This document shows positions 1 through 10,697 of a DNA stretch of 64,000 bases, one piece after another. The stretch covers positions 33,808,435-33,872,434 of the forward strand of contig CM026400.1 in NCBI GenBank assembly GCA_014843695.1, given 5' to 3'. Position 1 is the first letter of the stretch, and the number at the start of each line of letters is the position of its first letter. Source of the DNA: Archivesica marissinica (lineage: Eukaryota; Mollusca; Bivalvia; Venerida; Vesicomyidae). The notes beneath the pieces are model-generated. The model searched no databases. It had not been told where the DNA came from and saw only the letters and a program-made list of their open reading frames with translations. The position numbers and the translations under genes were made by a program.

Positions 1-630
1 TGGAGAAATGTAGGGTGGCATACAAGGGAGAAGGGTGAAACTTATGGTATACAATGGAGAAATGTAGGGTGGTATACAAGGGAGAAGGGTGAAACTTATG
101 GTATACAATGGAGAAATGTAGGGTGGTATACAAGGGAGAAGGGTGAAACTTATGGTATACAATGGAGAAATGTAGGGTGGTATACAAGGGAGAAACTTAT
201 GGTATACAATGGAGAAATGTAGGGTGGTATACAAGGGAGAAGGGTGAAACTTATGGTATACAATGGAGAAATGTAGGGTGGTATACAAGGGAGAAGGGTG
301 AAACTTATGGTATACAATGGAGAAATGTAGGGTGGTATACAAGGGAGAAGGATGAAACTTATGGTATACAATGGAGAAATGTAGGGTGGTATACAAGGGA
401 GAAGGATGAAACTTAAGGTATACAATGGAGAAAGGTAGGGTGGTATACAAGGTAGAAGGGTGAAACTTATGGTATACAATGGAGAAATGTAGGGTGGTAT
501 ACAAGGGAGAGGGGTGAAACTTATGGTATACAATGGAGAAATGTAGGGTGGTATACAAGGGAGAAGGGTGAAACTTATGGTATACAATGGAGAAATGTAG
601 GGTGGTATACAAGGGAGAAGGGTGAAACTT
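1..630. repeat. 54 bp minisatellite, about 12 copies
   Basis: Direct reading shows a near-identical 54 bp unit (begins TGGAGAAATGTAGGGTGG) from the window edge to about 630, so the array probably extends further left. One copy near 190 lacks 9 bp. Because 54 is a multiple of three, long frames stay open on both strands. These repeat-encoded frames show no sign of being genes. Confidence 0.96.
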
Positions 631-768
631 AATGTATACTAGCATTACTAATCATTTCAGGGAGATTCGCTCATGTGGGCAAACCAATAAATAAATGCAA
701 AACACACAAATGAAGAAGCAAAAATGGCATCTATTTTGCATAATTATCTAGTACTGTACAAATAACAT

Positions 769-1036
769 GTCCGCCTCCGTGGTCGAGTGGTTAAGGTCGC
801 TGACTTGTATACCACTGTAACCTATCATCACTGATGGTCACGGGTTCGAGCCCCGCTCAGGCCGTGTCTCATTTATATGAAAAAGTTGGCAGTTTCTTAC
901 GGAGGTTTGGTGCACCCAAGTACTGGTTAACCGCTGGAGCCTGCCCAGGAAAGGTGCTGTTAGGTAACTACCCGCCGGCGATATAGCCCAAAATGGTGCT
1001 GATGCAGGCGTAAAACCCGAAATATAACATAACATA
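769..1036 (+). mobile_element. SINE1, full-length tRNA-derived SINE with 11 bp target-site duplication
   Basis: The head has Pol III box A-like (TGGTCGAGTGGTTAAGG) and box B-like (GGTTCGAGCCCC) sequences typical of a tRNA-Ser/Leu type head. A body containing AGTACTGGTTAACCGCTGG and a tail ending in ATAACATAACATAAC follow. The element is bracketed by the identical 11-mer ACAAATAACAT at 758-768 and 1037-1047, which fixes both ends. A close copy lies at 45687-45966, and a minus-strand copy lies at 31655-31908. Confidence 0.9.
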
Positions 1037-1047
1037 ACAAATAACAT

Positions 1048-1552
1048 ATCGGCACAAATAATATGGCGATATTACATTTATTGTGACAGTTGTTTTATTC
1101 AAGCTCCGAATTTGATACCTCTTCCATCAGTGTCAATGTGTTAAATGGGGCATTTTCTATTAAAAGGGCTCCTTCCTTCCAAAACGTAACATAATTAGAA
1201 AATAGCCCTCCATATCATCTTTGAAATTGAAATAAAAAGATCAGACAAAAGTCCATTAATATATATAATCAGTGTTTGAAATCTGCCGGTATCTGTTGAT
1301 TTTAGGCCATTCAACAATACTATATTGATTGATGTAAGATAAAATCATACTGAACAATTCATAATTTTATAGCTAAGATTCGACATCACACCCTATATAA
1401 AACAGATTAGAGATAACTCCGCATTTATTAAAGTATTAACCACCGTCGTTTTTAAGACCATCACAAAATAAATGCTAGATTCTCATCCTAAATCCTGACT
1501 CTTTGATTGGAGGGGAAAACTTAAACTACATGTATTTATTAACTCCTGTCGT
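1048..1552. other. no recognisable feature
   Basis: AT-rich sequence without a tandem array, tRNA-like head, inverted termini or convincing coding frame. Confidence 0.6.
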
Positions 1553-1566
1553 TAATTAAGGAACAG

Positions 1567-1785
1567 TGATAGCTTCTAGTAGAAGTCGTCAGGTGCAAAA
1601 GGCCCGGAGTTTGAGCCCCGTTGGAGCCATTACGATTGTGCCCTTATGCAAGGCATTTAAATTCCACGTTGCCTCTTCTCTCTCCATCGTGGTAATGGAT
1701 TCCATCAGGAATGAGATCTCAAGAGTGATTAATATAAGTTGTAAGAATTTGTTTCGCAATTGAGCTAAAATAAATTTGTATGAAC
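1567..1785 (+). mobile_element. SINE2 copy with 14 bp target-site duplication
   Basis: This is a diverged tRNA-like head (box B-like GAGTTTGAGCCCC), a centre with GTGCCCTTATGCAAGGCATT, and the 3' tail GTGATTAATATAAGTTGTAA through TTTCGCAATTGAGC. The 14-mer TAATTAAGGAACAG occurs at 1553-1566 and again at 1786-1799, immediately flanking the element. Seven further copies or fragments occur in the window. Confidence 0.88.
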
Positions 1786-1871
1786 TAATTAAGGAACAGG
1801 GGTTATTGTATTTGGCTGCGTCTGTGTGTGTGTCCATCTGTGGACAGGATAACTATAAAAGTTGTTGCTGA

Positions 1872-2017
1872 ATTTTGATGAAACTTTGTGAATATATAGA
1901 GCTCGTCCGGGGGAGGGGGGGGGAATGATCTGATGAAATTTGTGAATATATAGAGCTCGCGTCTGGGGGAGGGGGGGGGGGAGGATTTGATGAAAACTTT
2001 GTGAATATATAGAGCTC
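1872..2017. repeat. about 56 bp degenerate tandem repeat with G-tracts
   Basis: Two and a half units contain TTTGTGAATATATAGAGCTC followed by runs of 8 to 10 G. They lead directly into the 49 bp array. G-run length differs between units. Confidence 0.8.
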
Positions 2018-2799
2018 GTGTGTTCTTGTGACAAATACCACAGAATGTGGGGTGCAATCTCTCCAAGTGTGTTCTTGTGACAAATACCACGGGATGTGGG
2101 GTGCAATCTCTCCAAGTGTGTTCTTGTGACAAATACCACAGAATGTGGGGTGCAATCTCTCCAAGTGTGTTCTTGTGACAAATACCACGGGATGTGGGGT
2201 GCAATCTCTCCAAGTGTGTTCTTGTGACAAATACCACAGAATGTGGGGTGCAATCTCTCCAAGTGTGTTCTTGTGACAAATACCACGGGATGTGGGGTGC
2301 AATCTCTCCAAGTGTGTTCTTGTGACAAATACCACGGGATGTGGGGTGCAATCTCTCCAAGTGTGTTCTTGTGACAAATACCACGGGATGTGGGGTGTAA
2401 TCTCTCCAAGTGTGTTCTTGTGACAAATACCACAGAATGTGGGGTGCAATCTCTCCAAGTGTGTTCTTGTGACAAATACCACAGAATGTGGGGTGCAATC
2501 TCTCCAAGTGTGTTCTTGTGACAAATACCACAGAATGTGGGGTGCAATCTCTCCAAGTGTGTTCTTGTGACAAATACCACAGAATGTGGGGTGCAATCTC
2601 TCCAAGTGTGTTCTTGTGACAAATACCACGGGATGTGGGGTGCAATCTCTCCAAGTGTGTTCTTGTGACAAATACCACAGGATGTGGGGTGCAATCTCTC
2701 CAAGTGTGTTCTTGTGACAAATACCATAGGATGTGGGGTGTAATCTCTCCAAGTGTGTTCTTGTGACAAATACCACGGGATGTGGGGTGCATCTCTCCA
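2018..2799. repeat. 49 bp minisatellite, 16 copies
   Basis: The unit begins GTGTGTTCTTGTGACAAATA and differs mainly at CACGGGATG versus CACAGAATG. The two variants alternate over the first six copies, suggesting a 98 bp dimer stage. Because 49 leaves remainder 1 on division by three and the unit has no stop on the minus strand, all three minus frames are open. This is a repeat artefact and not a protein. Confidence 0.96.
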
Positions 2800-3657
2800 A
2801 ATGAAATCTCTCTACTTATATTTCCCATTAAAATGTTGCTATAATTTTTTTTTTTAAAACAAGAAACAGTCAATAATATTGATGGAACAAAATACGAGTT
2901 TTTAGTCAATAAAATTGACGGGACACCATCAGAAGGACGGACATGAGAATCGAGAAATTAAACTGTAATAGCCGGAACCAAAAATCCTGAAAATTGATAC
3001 CCAAATTTATCAAGATTTTCAATACAATGACACAACATTTGATTAAATTGGCAGCCGATAATTGAACGAGATCTTACAATATCTTGATTGTCATGCCCCA
3101 AAAGACGAGAAACACTAATTAGAATTCCCATAATACCTTGGTCCAATACAATACAATGACAAACGACGAAAGAGGATAACTGTACCGATGACTACGGGTA
3201 TTGTTTTTAAAACTTCAACATTCATAAAACAAAGGCATAAATGCATAAATTACAGATCATATCATGATGAATCTCGTAGATCTTTCATACACTGTGTTCA
3301 GTTCTAACATACATATTGAATGAAGAATGAACAGAGATAAGTTATTCCATGCCTGCTCTGACACTAAACAACGCTTTGAAACGCAGCTTTGTATGATTAG
3401 GTGCAGACAAGCTACATTGTACACTACCTTGAAATGTTTCAAGTACAGTATGAAGATCCAAGAGTGTAAGCCTGCATGACATATCATGCGTGGGTTGCCA
3501 TAATGAAAAACAGATGTGTATACATGTGTTTAGGGGATTTTCAATACGAAAGCCGCTTTCCCCATCACCCCCATTGTAAGACCTATGAAGTGCTCAGTAC
3601 TGTATCTATCTATGTGGAGAAGATACATACTCTCTGAATGATTTTTGAAATATAACA
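2800..3657. other. no recognisable feature
   Basis: Apparently single-copy AT-rich sequence. Short open frames here lack motifs or repeat structure, and nothing supports a gene. Confidence 0.55.
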
Positions 3658-4081
3658 TACAGTGAAACCTGTGTTAGTGTCACCTCCATTAAGCAGCCAA
3701 CCTGTATTAAGCAGCCAGTTTCCAGATTCCCAATCGGTCGTTTTATTATATATTTGACCTCTATTAACCCATTTCATTCTGGATACCGTTCAAACAGTAT
3801 TTGCAAAGAACATAGAGCCAGATCAACTGCCACGGAACGTTCCGTCTGATCAGGCACTATGCTGTTTGCTATTCAGATGATCTTGCTAAGACACTTGGCT
3901 ATGTAGCAAACAACATAGATCCTGATCAGCATGCAGCGTCACGCTGCAGCTGATCTGGATCTATGTTGTTTGCAAAAGCCTTTAAATGTATCCAGAATGA
4001 AACGGGTTAAGCAGCCACCTGTCTTAAGCATCCACTTTCTCTGACTCCCTTGGCTGGCTGCTTAAGACAGGTTTGACTGTA
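3658..4081 (+). mobile_element. MITE D carrying a nested MITE A
   Basis: The termini are TACAGTGAAACCTGTGTTA and AGACAGGTTTGACTGTA, an inverted pair beginning CAGT and flanked by TA, as in Tc1/mariner-type elements. The interior is built from TTAAGCAGCC motifs. A 239 bp MITE A splits it at a TTAA that is intact in the copies at 33657 and 41348. Confidence 0.85.
3768..4006 (+). mobile_element. MITE A copy 1, TTAA-flanked foldback element
   Basis: The 239 bp element lies between TTAA at 3764-3767 and 4007-4010. Its terminal inverted repeat starts CCCATTTCATTCTGGATAC. Inside are two hairpins with tips at a CACGGAACGTTCCGTC-like and a GCAGCGTCACGCTGC palindrome. The host MITE D supplies the unoccupied site, so TTAA duplication on insertion is visible directly. 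TTAA targets are typical of piggyBac-like transposases. No transposase is encoded. Confidence 0.88.
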
Positions 4082-4429
4082 CCTGGTATGGAGACATTAG
4101 TGTCATAAGAGATGCTAGACGACAAGTGGGAGATCCAGCAGTAGGGATGCAAAGTCAAACAGATGTGTTTCCATGCAAGATATTAAACAGAGGTAAAATG
4201 TCATCAGTAGACAGCAGGGAGCTAGGGATGCTAGGGAAGTCAAACAGAATGTGTATCTATGGCAGGATGGCAGGCAGGTTGGCGGGCAGGCAGGCAGGCA
4301 GGCGCGTATGCAAGCAGGTGAAGCACATTAATGAAATGCTAAACATAATCTATTTATAGTAACATGTTGGCCATCTTGTGTCTGCTTAATGTTTGGTTCA
4401 TGCATAGATGTGTATATCGCAATGACCTA
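4082..4429. repeat. mostly unique sequence with a GGCA microsatellite
   Basis: A short imperfect (GGCA)n tract lies at about 4262-4306. The rest shows nothing recognisable, except that 4349-4378 resembles 4769-4800, one on each side of the next MITE A. Confidence 0.6.
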
Positions 4430-4433
4430 TTAA

Positions 4434-4672
4434 CCCATTTCATTCTGGATACATTTAAAGGCTTTTGCAAACAACATAGATCCAGATCAGCCGCAGTGTG
4501 ACGCTGTGTGCTGATCAGGATCTATGTTGTTTGCTACATAGCCAAGTGTCTAAGCAAGGTCATCTGAATAGCAAACAGCATAGAGCCTGATCAGACGGAA
4601 CGTTCCTTGACGGCTGATCTGGCTCTATGTTCTTTGTAAATACTGTTTGAACGGTATCCAGAATCAAATGGG
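4434..4672 (-). mobile_element. MITE A copy 2
   Basis: Exactly 239 bp between TTAA at 4430-4433 and 4673-4676, in inverse orientation to copy 1. It retains both internal hairpins and the CCATTTCATTCTGG termini. Confidence 0.87.
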
Positions 4673-4892
4673 TTAAAATAAAATGATGCATTTTATGAAG
4701 ATATATGTCAAATGGCTTAAAACACACAAAAAAACGTTATAATTCAATATTATGAAACAACAAACGTAAATCTATTTATAGTAACAAGTTAACCATCTTG
4801 GATCCAATAGTTTTCGAACCTTCATTCTCCGCAATGTCGTGAATGCACATGTGATACATTTTGTAAAAATCATCTTTAATGGAATAACACCC

Positions 4893-4955
4893 ACGTTCGA
4901 TACCCCGTCTGACCTTAATAAAATTAACCGTCTTCCATTAAGATGGGACTTTAAC
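4893..4955 (+). mobile_element. SINE4 internal fragment
   Basis: TTCGATACCCCGTCTGACC, TAATAAAATTAACCGTCTT and GATGGGACTTTAACC match the stretch just after box B in full SINE4 copies. Both ends are lost. Confidence 0.65.
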
Positions 4956-5039
4956 CCAAGAGCGTAAAATGTACACGTCGCAATATTTTTCTACCGCGAA
5001 CTTCTTTAAATGGTATCCATAATTACATTTTAGAAAAGA

Positions 5040-5376
5040 CAGCACTCTGACACTGAACATGTCTTCCACTTGCACTGGCTAAACATGCAATTATACTTGT
5101 GCCTGGTGTCTATTTAATCAATCCGTCTTATATGCGAATGCATGCCAAAACAGTTTTCAGGACCAAAGTAGGGGGTCATCTTATAGGTGAGATCGCCTTA
5201 TAGGCACGTATGGACGGTAGGTGGACGGAAGTTGTTCGGGCACATAGCACCTTATAATATCTTAGAACAGGCTCTGTACATAACTGTAAATGGGTGAGAA
5301 ATCTGCTGTTTTAGTGTTAAATTGTCGTAGGGGGTCATCTTATAGGTGAGATCGCCTTATAGGCAAGTATGGACGT
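5040..5376 (+). mobile_element. MITE F fragment with duplicated 3' end
   Basis: GTCATCTTATAGGTGAGATC and CCTTATAGGCACGTATGG near 5170-5220 match the terminus of the full MITE F at 28035-29659. The same end recurs at about 5325-5375. Upstream, CTTGCACTGGCTAAACATGC matches the F interior and continues across the site where the 28 kb copy is interrupted by MITE G. Confidence 0.7.
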
Positions 5377-5380
5377 TAAA

Positions 5381-5811
5381 CAAAATGTTGAACATCTAGC
5401 CACAATAGCTCTGCAGATTTTTGTCTCCGTTAGCTGAAATAGTACTTGACAATGACAATACATTTGAATTGTTGAACTCAGTTAGCAACACAAAAATTAT
5501 GCATGTGTTCCTTTAAGAGTGTTTCTTTCCGTTTAAGATTTAACAGAACAAGTACGCATTCGTTTCTTTAAAGGGTTTAATTGAAAATTGGACAGATTAG
5601 TTCCCACAGATCATAAATTACAAGCTGTCCCTCTACCAACCCCTAATTGGATTGAAAAAAGTCCCTAATTAAATGAAAGGAGTTTTAATTTGATGAGTCT
5701 GGGTTTAACACATCTCCCAAATCCCTTTAAAGATCCTTCTCCATTTACAAGTCAATAAACTATTCCCAATGCCTCTCTGGGACATTATATAATGTACACA
5801 ATCTCTATGGG
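5381..5811. other. no recognisable feature
   Basis: AT-rich sequence without supported genes or repeat structure. Confidence 0.5.
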
Positions 5812-6130
5812 GTGCCGTTTTGCTATTTATTCGATTTTTGGATATCCATAATTCTATTATTGGATATCCATAATTCGATATCCATAATTCGATTTTTGGA
5901 TATCCATAATTCGATTATTGGATATCCATAATTCCAGGTACGCCGTTTTGCTATATATTCTAATACGATTTATGGATATACAATAATCTTTTTGTGGATA
6001 TCCAATAATATATTTATGGATATTCATAAATGCTGAATAAATAGCAAAATGGCGTGCTTGGAATTATGGATATCCACAAAATCGAATTATGGATATCCAA
6101 AAATAACGAAAAATAGCAAAACGACGTCCC
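5812..6130. mobile_element. foldback element with nested inverted repeats
   Basis: GCCGTTTTGCTATTTATTCG at the left is the inverse of the AATAGCAAAACGACG end near 6110-6125, and a second inverted pair with the same core lies inside (near 5941 and 6050). Between them are many copies of the palindromic GGATATCC core with CATAATTCGATT. This resembles a foldback transposon or MITE. No coding capacity is seen. Confidence 0.75.
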
Positions 6131-6231
6131 ATAAATCTGACCATCTCATCTAAATCAATATTACACCTAAAACTACTGTTTACTGTTTAGAGCGGTCCGA
6201 TCACAAAGAATTTAATGGTACCGACTTGATT

Positions 6232-6815
6232 TTGGGCGACAATATTTTCAGTCGCAATGAAAGCTATTGTTTATAAGTGGGTGACAATATTTTCAGTCGC
6301 AATGAAAGCTATTGTTTATAAGTGGGTGACAATATTTTCAGTCACAATGAAAGCTATTGTTTATAAGTGGGTGACAATATTTTCAGTCGCAATGAAAGCT
6401 ATTGTTTATAAGTGGGTGACAATATTTTCAGTCGCAATGAAAGCTATTGTTTATAAGTGGGTGACAATATTTTCAGTCGCAATGAAAGCTATTGTTTATA
6501 AGTGGGTGACAATATTTTCAGTCGCAATGAAAGCTATTGTTTATAAGTGGGTGACAATATTTTCAGTCACAATGAAAGCTATTGTTTATAAGTGGGTGAC
6601 AATATTTTCAGTCGCAATGAAAGCTATTGTTTATAAGTGGGTGACAATATTTTCAGTCGCAATGAAAGCTATTGTTTATAAGTGGGTGACAATATTTTCA
6701 GTCACAATGAAAGCTATTGTTTATAAGTGGGTGACAATATTTTCAGTCGCAATGAAAGCTATTGTTTATAAGTGGGTGACAATATTTTCAGTCACAATGA
6801 AAGCTATTGTTTATA
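6232..6815. repeat. 45 bp minisatellite, 13 copies
   Basis: The unit GGGTGACAATATTTTCAGTC plus 25 bp is almost perfect, with one recurrent C/T-type variant (CAGTCGC versus CAGTCAC). As 45 is a multiple of three, a repetitive 196-residue frame is open on the plus strand. It lacks any domain and is read as a shadow of the repeat. Confidence 0.97.
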
Positions 6816-6960
6816 AATTGCATTGTATTACACACAAACCCAGTTAGGTTGTTAACCAGGACTAGAATTTTTGGCAAAAACATATCTATGAGAGATGGAA
6901 CAAAAACTTTAGTTTATACAAATTACTTGCAGTTTGATTTCTCATTTCTTAGTGATTTTT

Positions 6961-7052
6961 TAACTCCCCTATCCAAATAGCAAACAGCATAGAGCCCGAT
7001 CAAATGGCACATTCTGTGCAATTAGATCTGGCTCTATGCTTTGCATAAGCAA
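6961..7052. mobile_element. fragment of a MITE A-related hairpin
   Basis: AAATAGCAAACAGCATAGAG and GATCTGGCTCTATGC form the inverted arms seen in MITE A. The hairpin has decayed, and only one end is present. Confidence 0.65.
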
Positions 7053-7056
7053 CTTT

Positions 7057-7517
7057 AGTTGTGATTGGCAGGTTATGGGTTGTTGTGATTGGCAGGTTAC
7101 GGGTTGTTGTGATTGGCAGGTTACAGGTTGTTGTGATTGGCAGGTTACAGGTTGTGATTGGCAGGTTACAGGTTGTTGTGATTGGCAGGTTACAGGTTGT
7201 TGTGATTGACAGGTTACGGGTTGTTGTGATTGGCAGGTTACGGGTTGTTGTGATTGGCTTGTTATGGGTTGTTGTGATTGGCAGGTTACGGGTTGTTGTG
7301 ATTGGCAGGTTACGGGTTGTTGTGATTGACAGGTTACAGGTTGTTGAGATTGGCAGGTTACGGGTTGTTGTGATTGGCTTGTTACGGGTTGTTGTGATTG
7401 GCAGGTTACGACGGGTTGTTGTGATTGGCAGGTTATGGGTTGTTGTGATTGGCAGGCTACGGGTTGTTGTTATTGGCAGGTTATGGGTTGTTGTGATTGG
7501 CAGGTTACGGGTTAAGA
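7057..7517. repeat. 24 bp minisatellite, about 19 copies
   Basis: The unit is GTTGTGATTGGCAGGTTACG plus GGTT, with common ACAGG and ATGGG variants. Two copies have GGCTTG in place of GGCAGG and one is shortened. Open frames occur on both strands because 24 is divisible by three. Confidence 0.96.
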
Positions 7518-7596
7518 ACCACATGGGGATTGTATGTAAAATAAATCCATATTCTCAGAATTACATGTATACCACAGAACCACATTGAGTTAAATT

Positions 7597-8169
7597 GAAA
7601 AGTCCATATTCTTGATTACCTGAATGCCACAGAACAACAAGGGGCTAGCATGTAAAAAGTCCATATTCTCAATTACCTGAATGCCACAGAACAACAAGGG
7701 GCTAGCATGTAAAAAGTCCATATTCTCGATTACCTGAATGCCACAGAACAACAAAGGGGCTAGCATGTAAAAAGTCCATATTCTTGATTACCTGAATGCC
7801 ACAGAACAACAAGGGGCTAGCATGTAAAAAGTCCATATTCTCGATTACCTGAATGCCACAGAACAACAAGGGGCTAGCATGTAAAAAGTCCATATTCTCA
7901 ATTACCTGAATGCCACAGAACAACAAAGGGGCTAGCATGTAAAAAGTCCATATTCTCGATTACCTGAATGCCACAGAACAACAAAGGGGCTAGCATGTAA
8001 AAAGTCCATATTCTCGATTACCTGAATGCCACAGAACAACAAGGGGCTAGCATGTAAAAAGTCCATATTCTCGATTACCTGAATGCCACAGAACAACAAG
8101 GGGCTAGCATGTAAAAAGTCCATATTCTCGATTACCTGAATGCCACACACAGAACAACAAGGGGCTAGC
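7597..8169. repeat. 57-58 bp minisatellite, 10 copies
   Basis: The unit contains AAAGTCCATATTCTCGATTA, CCTGAATGCCACAGAACAAC and AAGGGGCTAGCATGT. A one-base A insertion in some copies changes 57 to 58 bp. Confidence 0.96.
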
Positions 8170-8782
8170 TACAGCTGGGCACAAACTCTGGGCCTCTCAC
8201 AGTGTCCTGATGCAAGCTATCACTGCATTATCACGACTTTCACAATGCACTTCCATGCATCTTAATTGAACTGTGTTAACCACCGGAAATTAACAGGAAA
8301 GTTAACTAAACAATGCTTAATCACACGCTACACACCCTATTGCAACGCCATGAAATGCATAGTCTTTCGGTATTTATTTCGATCAATATTCATGTCCTAT
8401 AAATGAGTTGAGTCAACTTAACTCAATAGAAACAATTTCTTGTAAGGGGTTGCATAGGGTGTTTGTTCCAGGCTGGTCTATAGATTGCACAGGGTGCTTT
8501 GGTACATGTAACCATGGTAACAGACTAATTACTAATTACCGTTTTAGATGAAGATAAAAAGTAAGATAAAAGCTGTGTATCACTGATGCTGCATTTCTCA
8601 CCGACCACAATCTGTCCCACCAATAAATAAATACATGTACATCAACCCACATTTCATGTTCTTATTCATTCTTAATATTAATTCCGGCACATTTATTTTT
8701 AAGATTATTATCATCTACTAAATGGAAATAAACATTTGCAGAGGCCGATCTAAATCACCAATTTAAGAATTTCTACATCATT
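8170..8782. other. no recognisable feature
   Basis: Apparently unique sequence with no array, SINE head or supported gene. Confidence 0.5.
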
Positions 8783-10697
8783 CAAAGGTATTTCTCAATT
8801 AGCCGGCTATATATGCAAAGGTATTTCTCAATTAGCCGGCTATATATGCAAAGGTATTTCTCAATTAGCCGGCTATATATGCAAAGGTATTTCTCAATTA
8901 GCCGGCTATATATGCAAAGGTATTTCTCAATTAGCCGGCTATATATGCAAAGGTATTTCTCAATTAGCCGGCTATATATGCAAAGGTATTTCTCAATTAG
9001 CCGGCTATATATGCAAAGGTATTTCTCAATTAGCCGGCTATATATGCAAAGGTATTTCTCAATTAGCCGGCTATATATGCAAAGGTATTTCTCAATTAGC
9101 CGGCTATATATGCAAAGGTATTTCTCCATTAACCGGCTATATATGCAAAGGTATTTCTCCATTAGACCACTATGTATGCAAAGGTATTGCTCAATAGGCC
9201 ATTATACAAAGGTATTGCTCAATTAGCCGGCTATATATGCAAAGGTATTTCTCAATTAGCCGGCTATATATGCAAAGGTATTTCTCCATTAGACCACTAT
9301 ATATGCAAAGGTATTGCTCAATAGGCCATTATACAAAGGTATTGCTCAATTAGCCGGCTATATATGCAAAGGTATTTCTCCATTAGACCACTATGTATGC
9401 AAAGGTATTGCTCAATAGGCCATTATGCAAAGGTATTGCTCAATTAGCCGGCTATATATGCAAAGGTATTTCTCCATTAGACCACTATGTATGCAAAGGT
9501 ATTGCTCAATAGGCCATTATGCAAAGGTATTGCTCAATAGGCCATTATGCAAAGGTATTGCTCAATAGGCCATTATGCAAAGGTATTGCTCAATAGGCCA
9601 TTATGCAAAGGTATTTCTCCATTAGACCACTATGTATGCAAAGGTATTGCTCAATAGGCCATTATGCAAAGGTATTGCTCAATAGGCCATTATGCAAAGG
9701 TATTGCTCAATAGGCCATTATGCAAAGGTATTGCTCAATAGGCCATTATGCAAAGGTATTGCTCAATAGGCCATTATGCAAAGGTATTGCTCAATAGGCC
9801 ATTATGCAAAGGTATTGCTCAATAGGCCATTATGCAAAGGTATTGCTCAATAGGCCATTATGCAAAGGTATTGCTCAATAGGCCATTATACAAAGGTATT
9901 GCTCAATAGGCCATTATGCAAAGGTATTGCTCAATAGGCCATTATGCAAAGGTATTCCTCCATAGGCCATTATGCAAAGGTATTCCTCCATAGGCCATTG
10001 TGCAAAGGTATTGCTCCATAGGCCATTATACAAAGGTATTCATCCATAGGCCATTCATTATACAAAGGTATTCCTCCATAGGCTATATATGCAAAGGTAT
10101 TTCTCAATAGGCCATTATACAAAGGTATTGCTCAATAGGCCACTATACAAAGGTATTCCTCCATAGGCCATTATGCAAAGGTATTCCTCCATAGGCCATT
10201 GTGCAAAGGTATTTCTCAATAGGCCATTATGCAAAGGTATTCCTCCATAGGCCATTCATTATGCAAAAGTATTCCTCCATAGGCCATTCATTATGCAAAG
10301 GTATTCCTCCATAGGCCATTCATTATGCAAAGGTATTCCTCCATAGGCCATTATGCAAAGGTATTGCTCAATAGGCCATTATGCAAAGGTATTCCTCCAT
10401 AGGCCATTCATTATGCAAAGGTATTCCTCCATAGGCCATTCATTATGCAAAGGTATTCCTCCATAGGCCATTCATTATGCAAAGGTATTCCTCCATAGGC
10501 CATTATGCAAAGGTATTCATCCATAGGCCATTCATTATGCAAAGGTATTCCTCCATAGGCCATTATGCAAAGGTATTCCTCCATAGGCCATTATGCAAAG
10601 GTATTCCTCCATAGGCCATTATGCAAAGGTATTCCTCCATAGGCCATTATGCAAAGGTATTCCTCCATAGGTCAATATGCAAAGGTATTTCTCAATA
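8783..10697. repeat. 1.9 kb satellite evolving from 33 bp to 28/32 bp units
   Basis: Every unit starts AAAGGTATT. The left part has about eleven homogeneous 33 bp units with the palindromic core TAGCCGGCTA. A middle part (about 9140-9500) has a three-monomer higher-order repeat of about 94 bp. A run of 28 bp units (CTCAATAGGCCATTATGC) follows. The right part has CTCCATAGGCCATT units with CATT insertions giving 32 bp. Confidence 0.96.

Noticed and set aside
2018..2799. CRISPR-like regular array
   Set aside because: Units are contiguous with no unique spacers and the genome is eukaryotic. The same applies to the other minisatellites.
1789..2909. Three overlapping minus-strand frames of 315-368 residues
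   Set aside because: They are the three phases of a 49 bp repeat lacking stops. The protein sequences are the same repeat peptide in rotation.
6257..6847. 196-residue plus-strand frame of 15-residue repeats
   Set aside because: Direct product of a 45 bp tandem array. No upstream or downstream coding context.
7000..7588. Frames of about 175 residues on both strands
   Set aside because: Both come from the 24 bp array. Opposite-strand openness is expected of a repeat length divisible by three.
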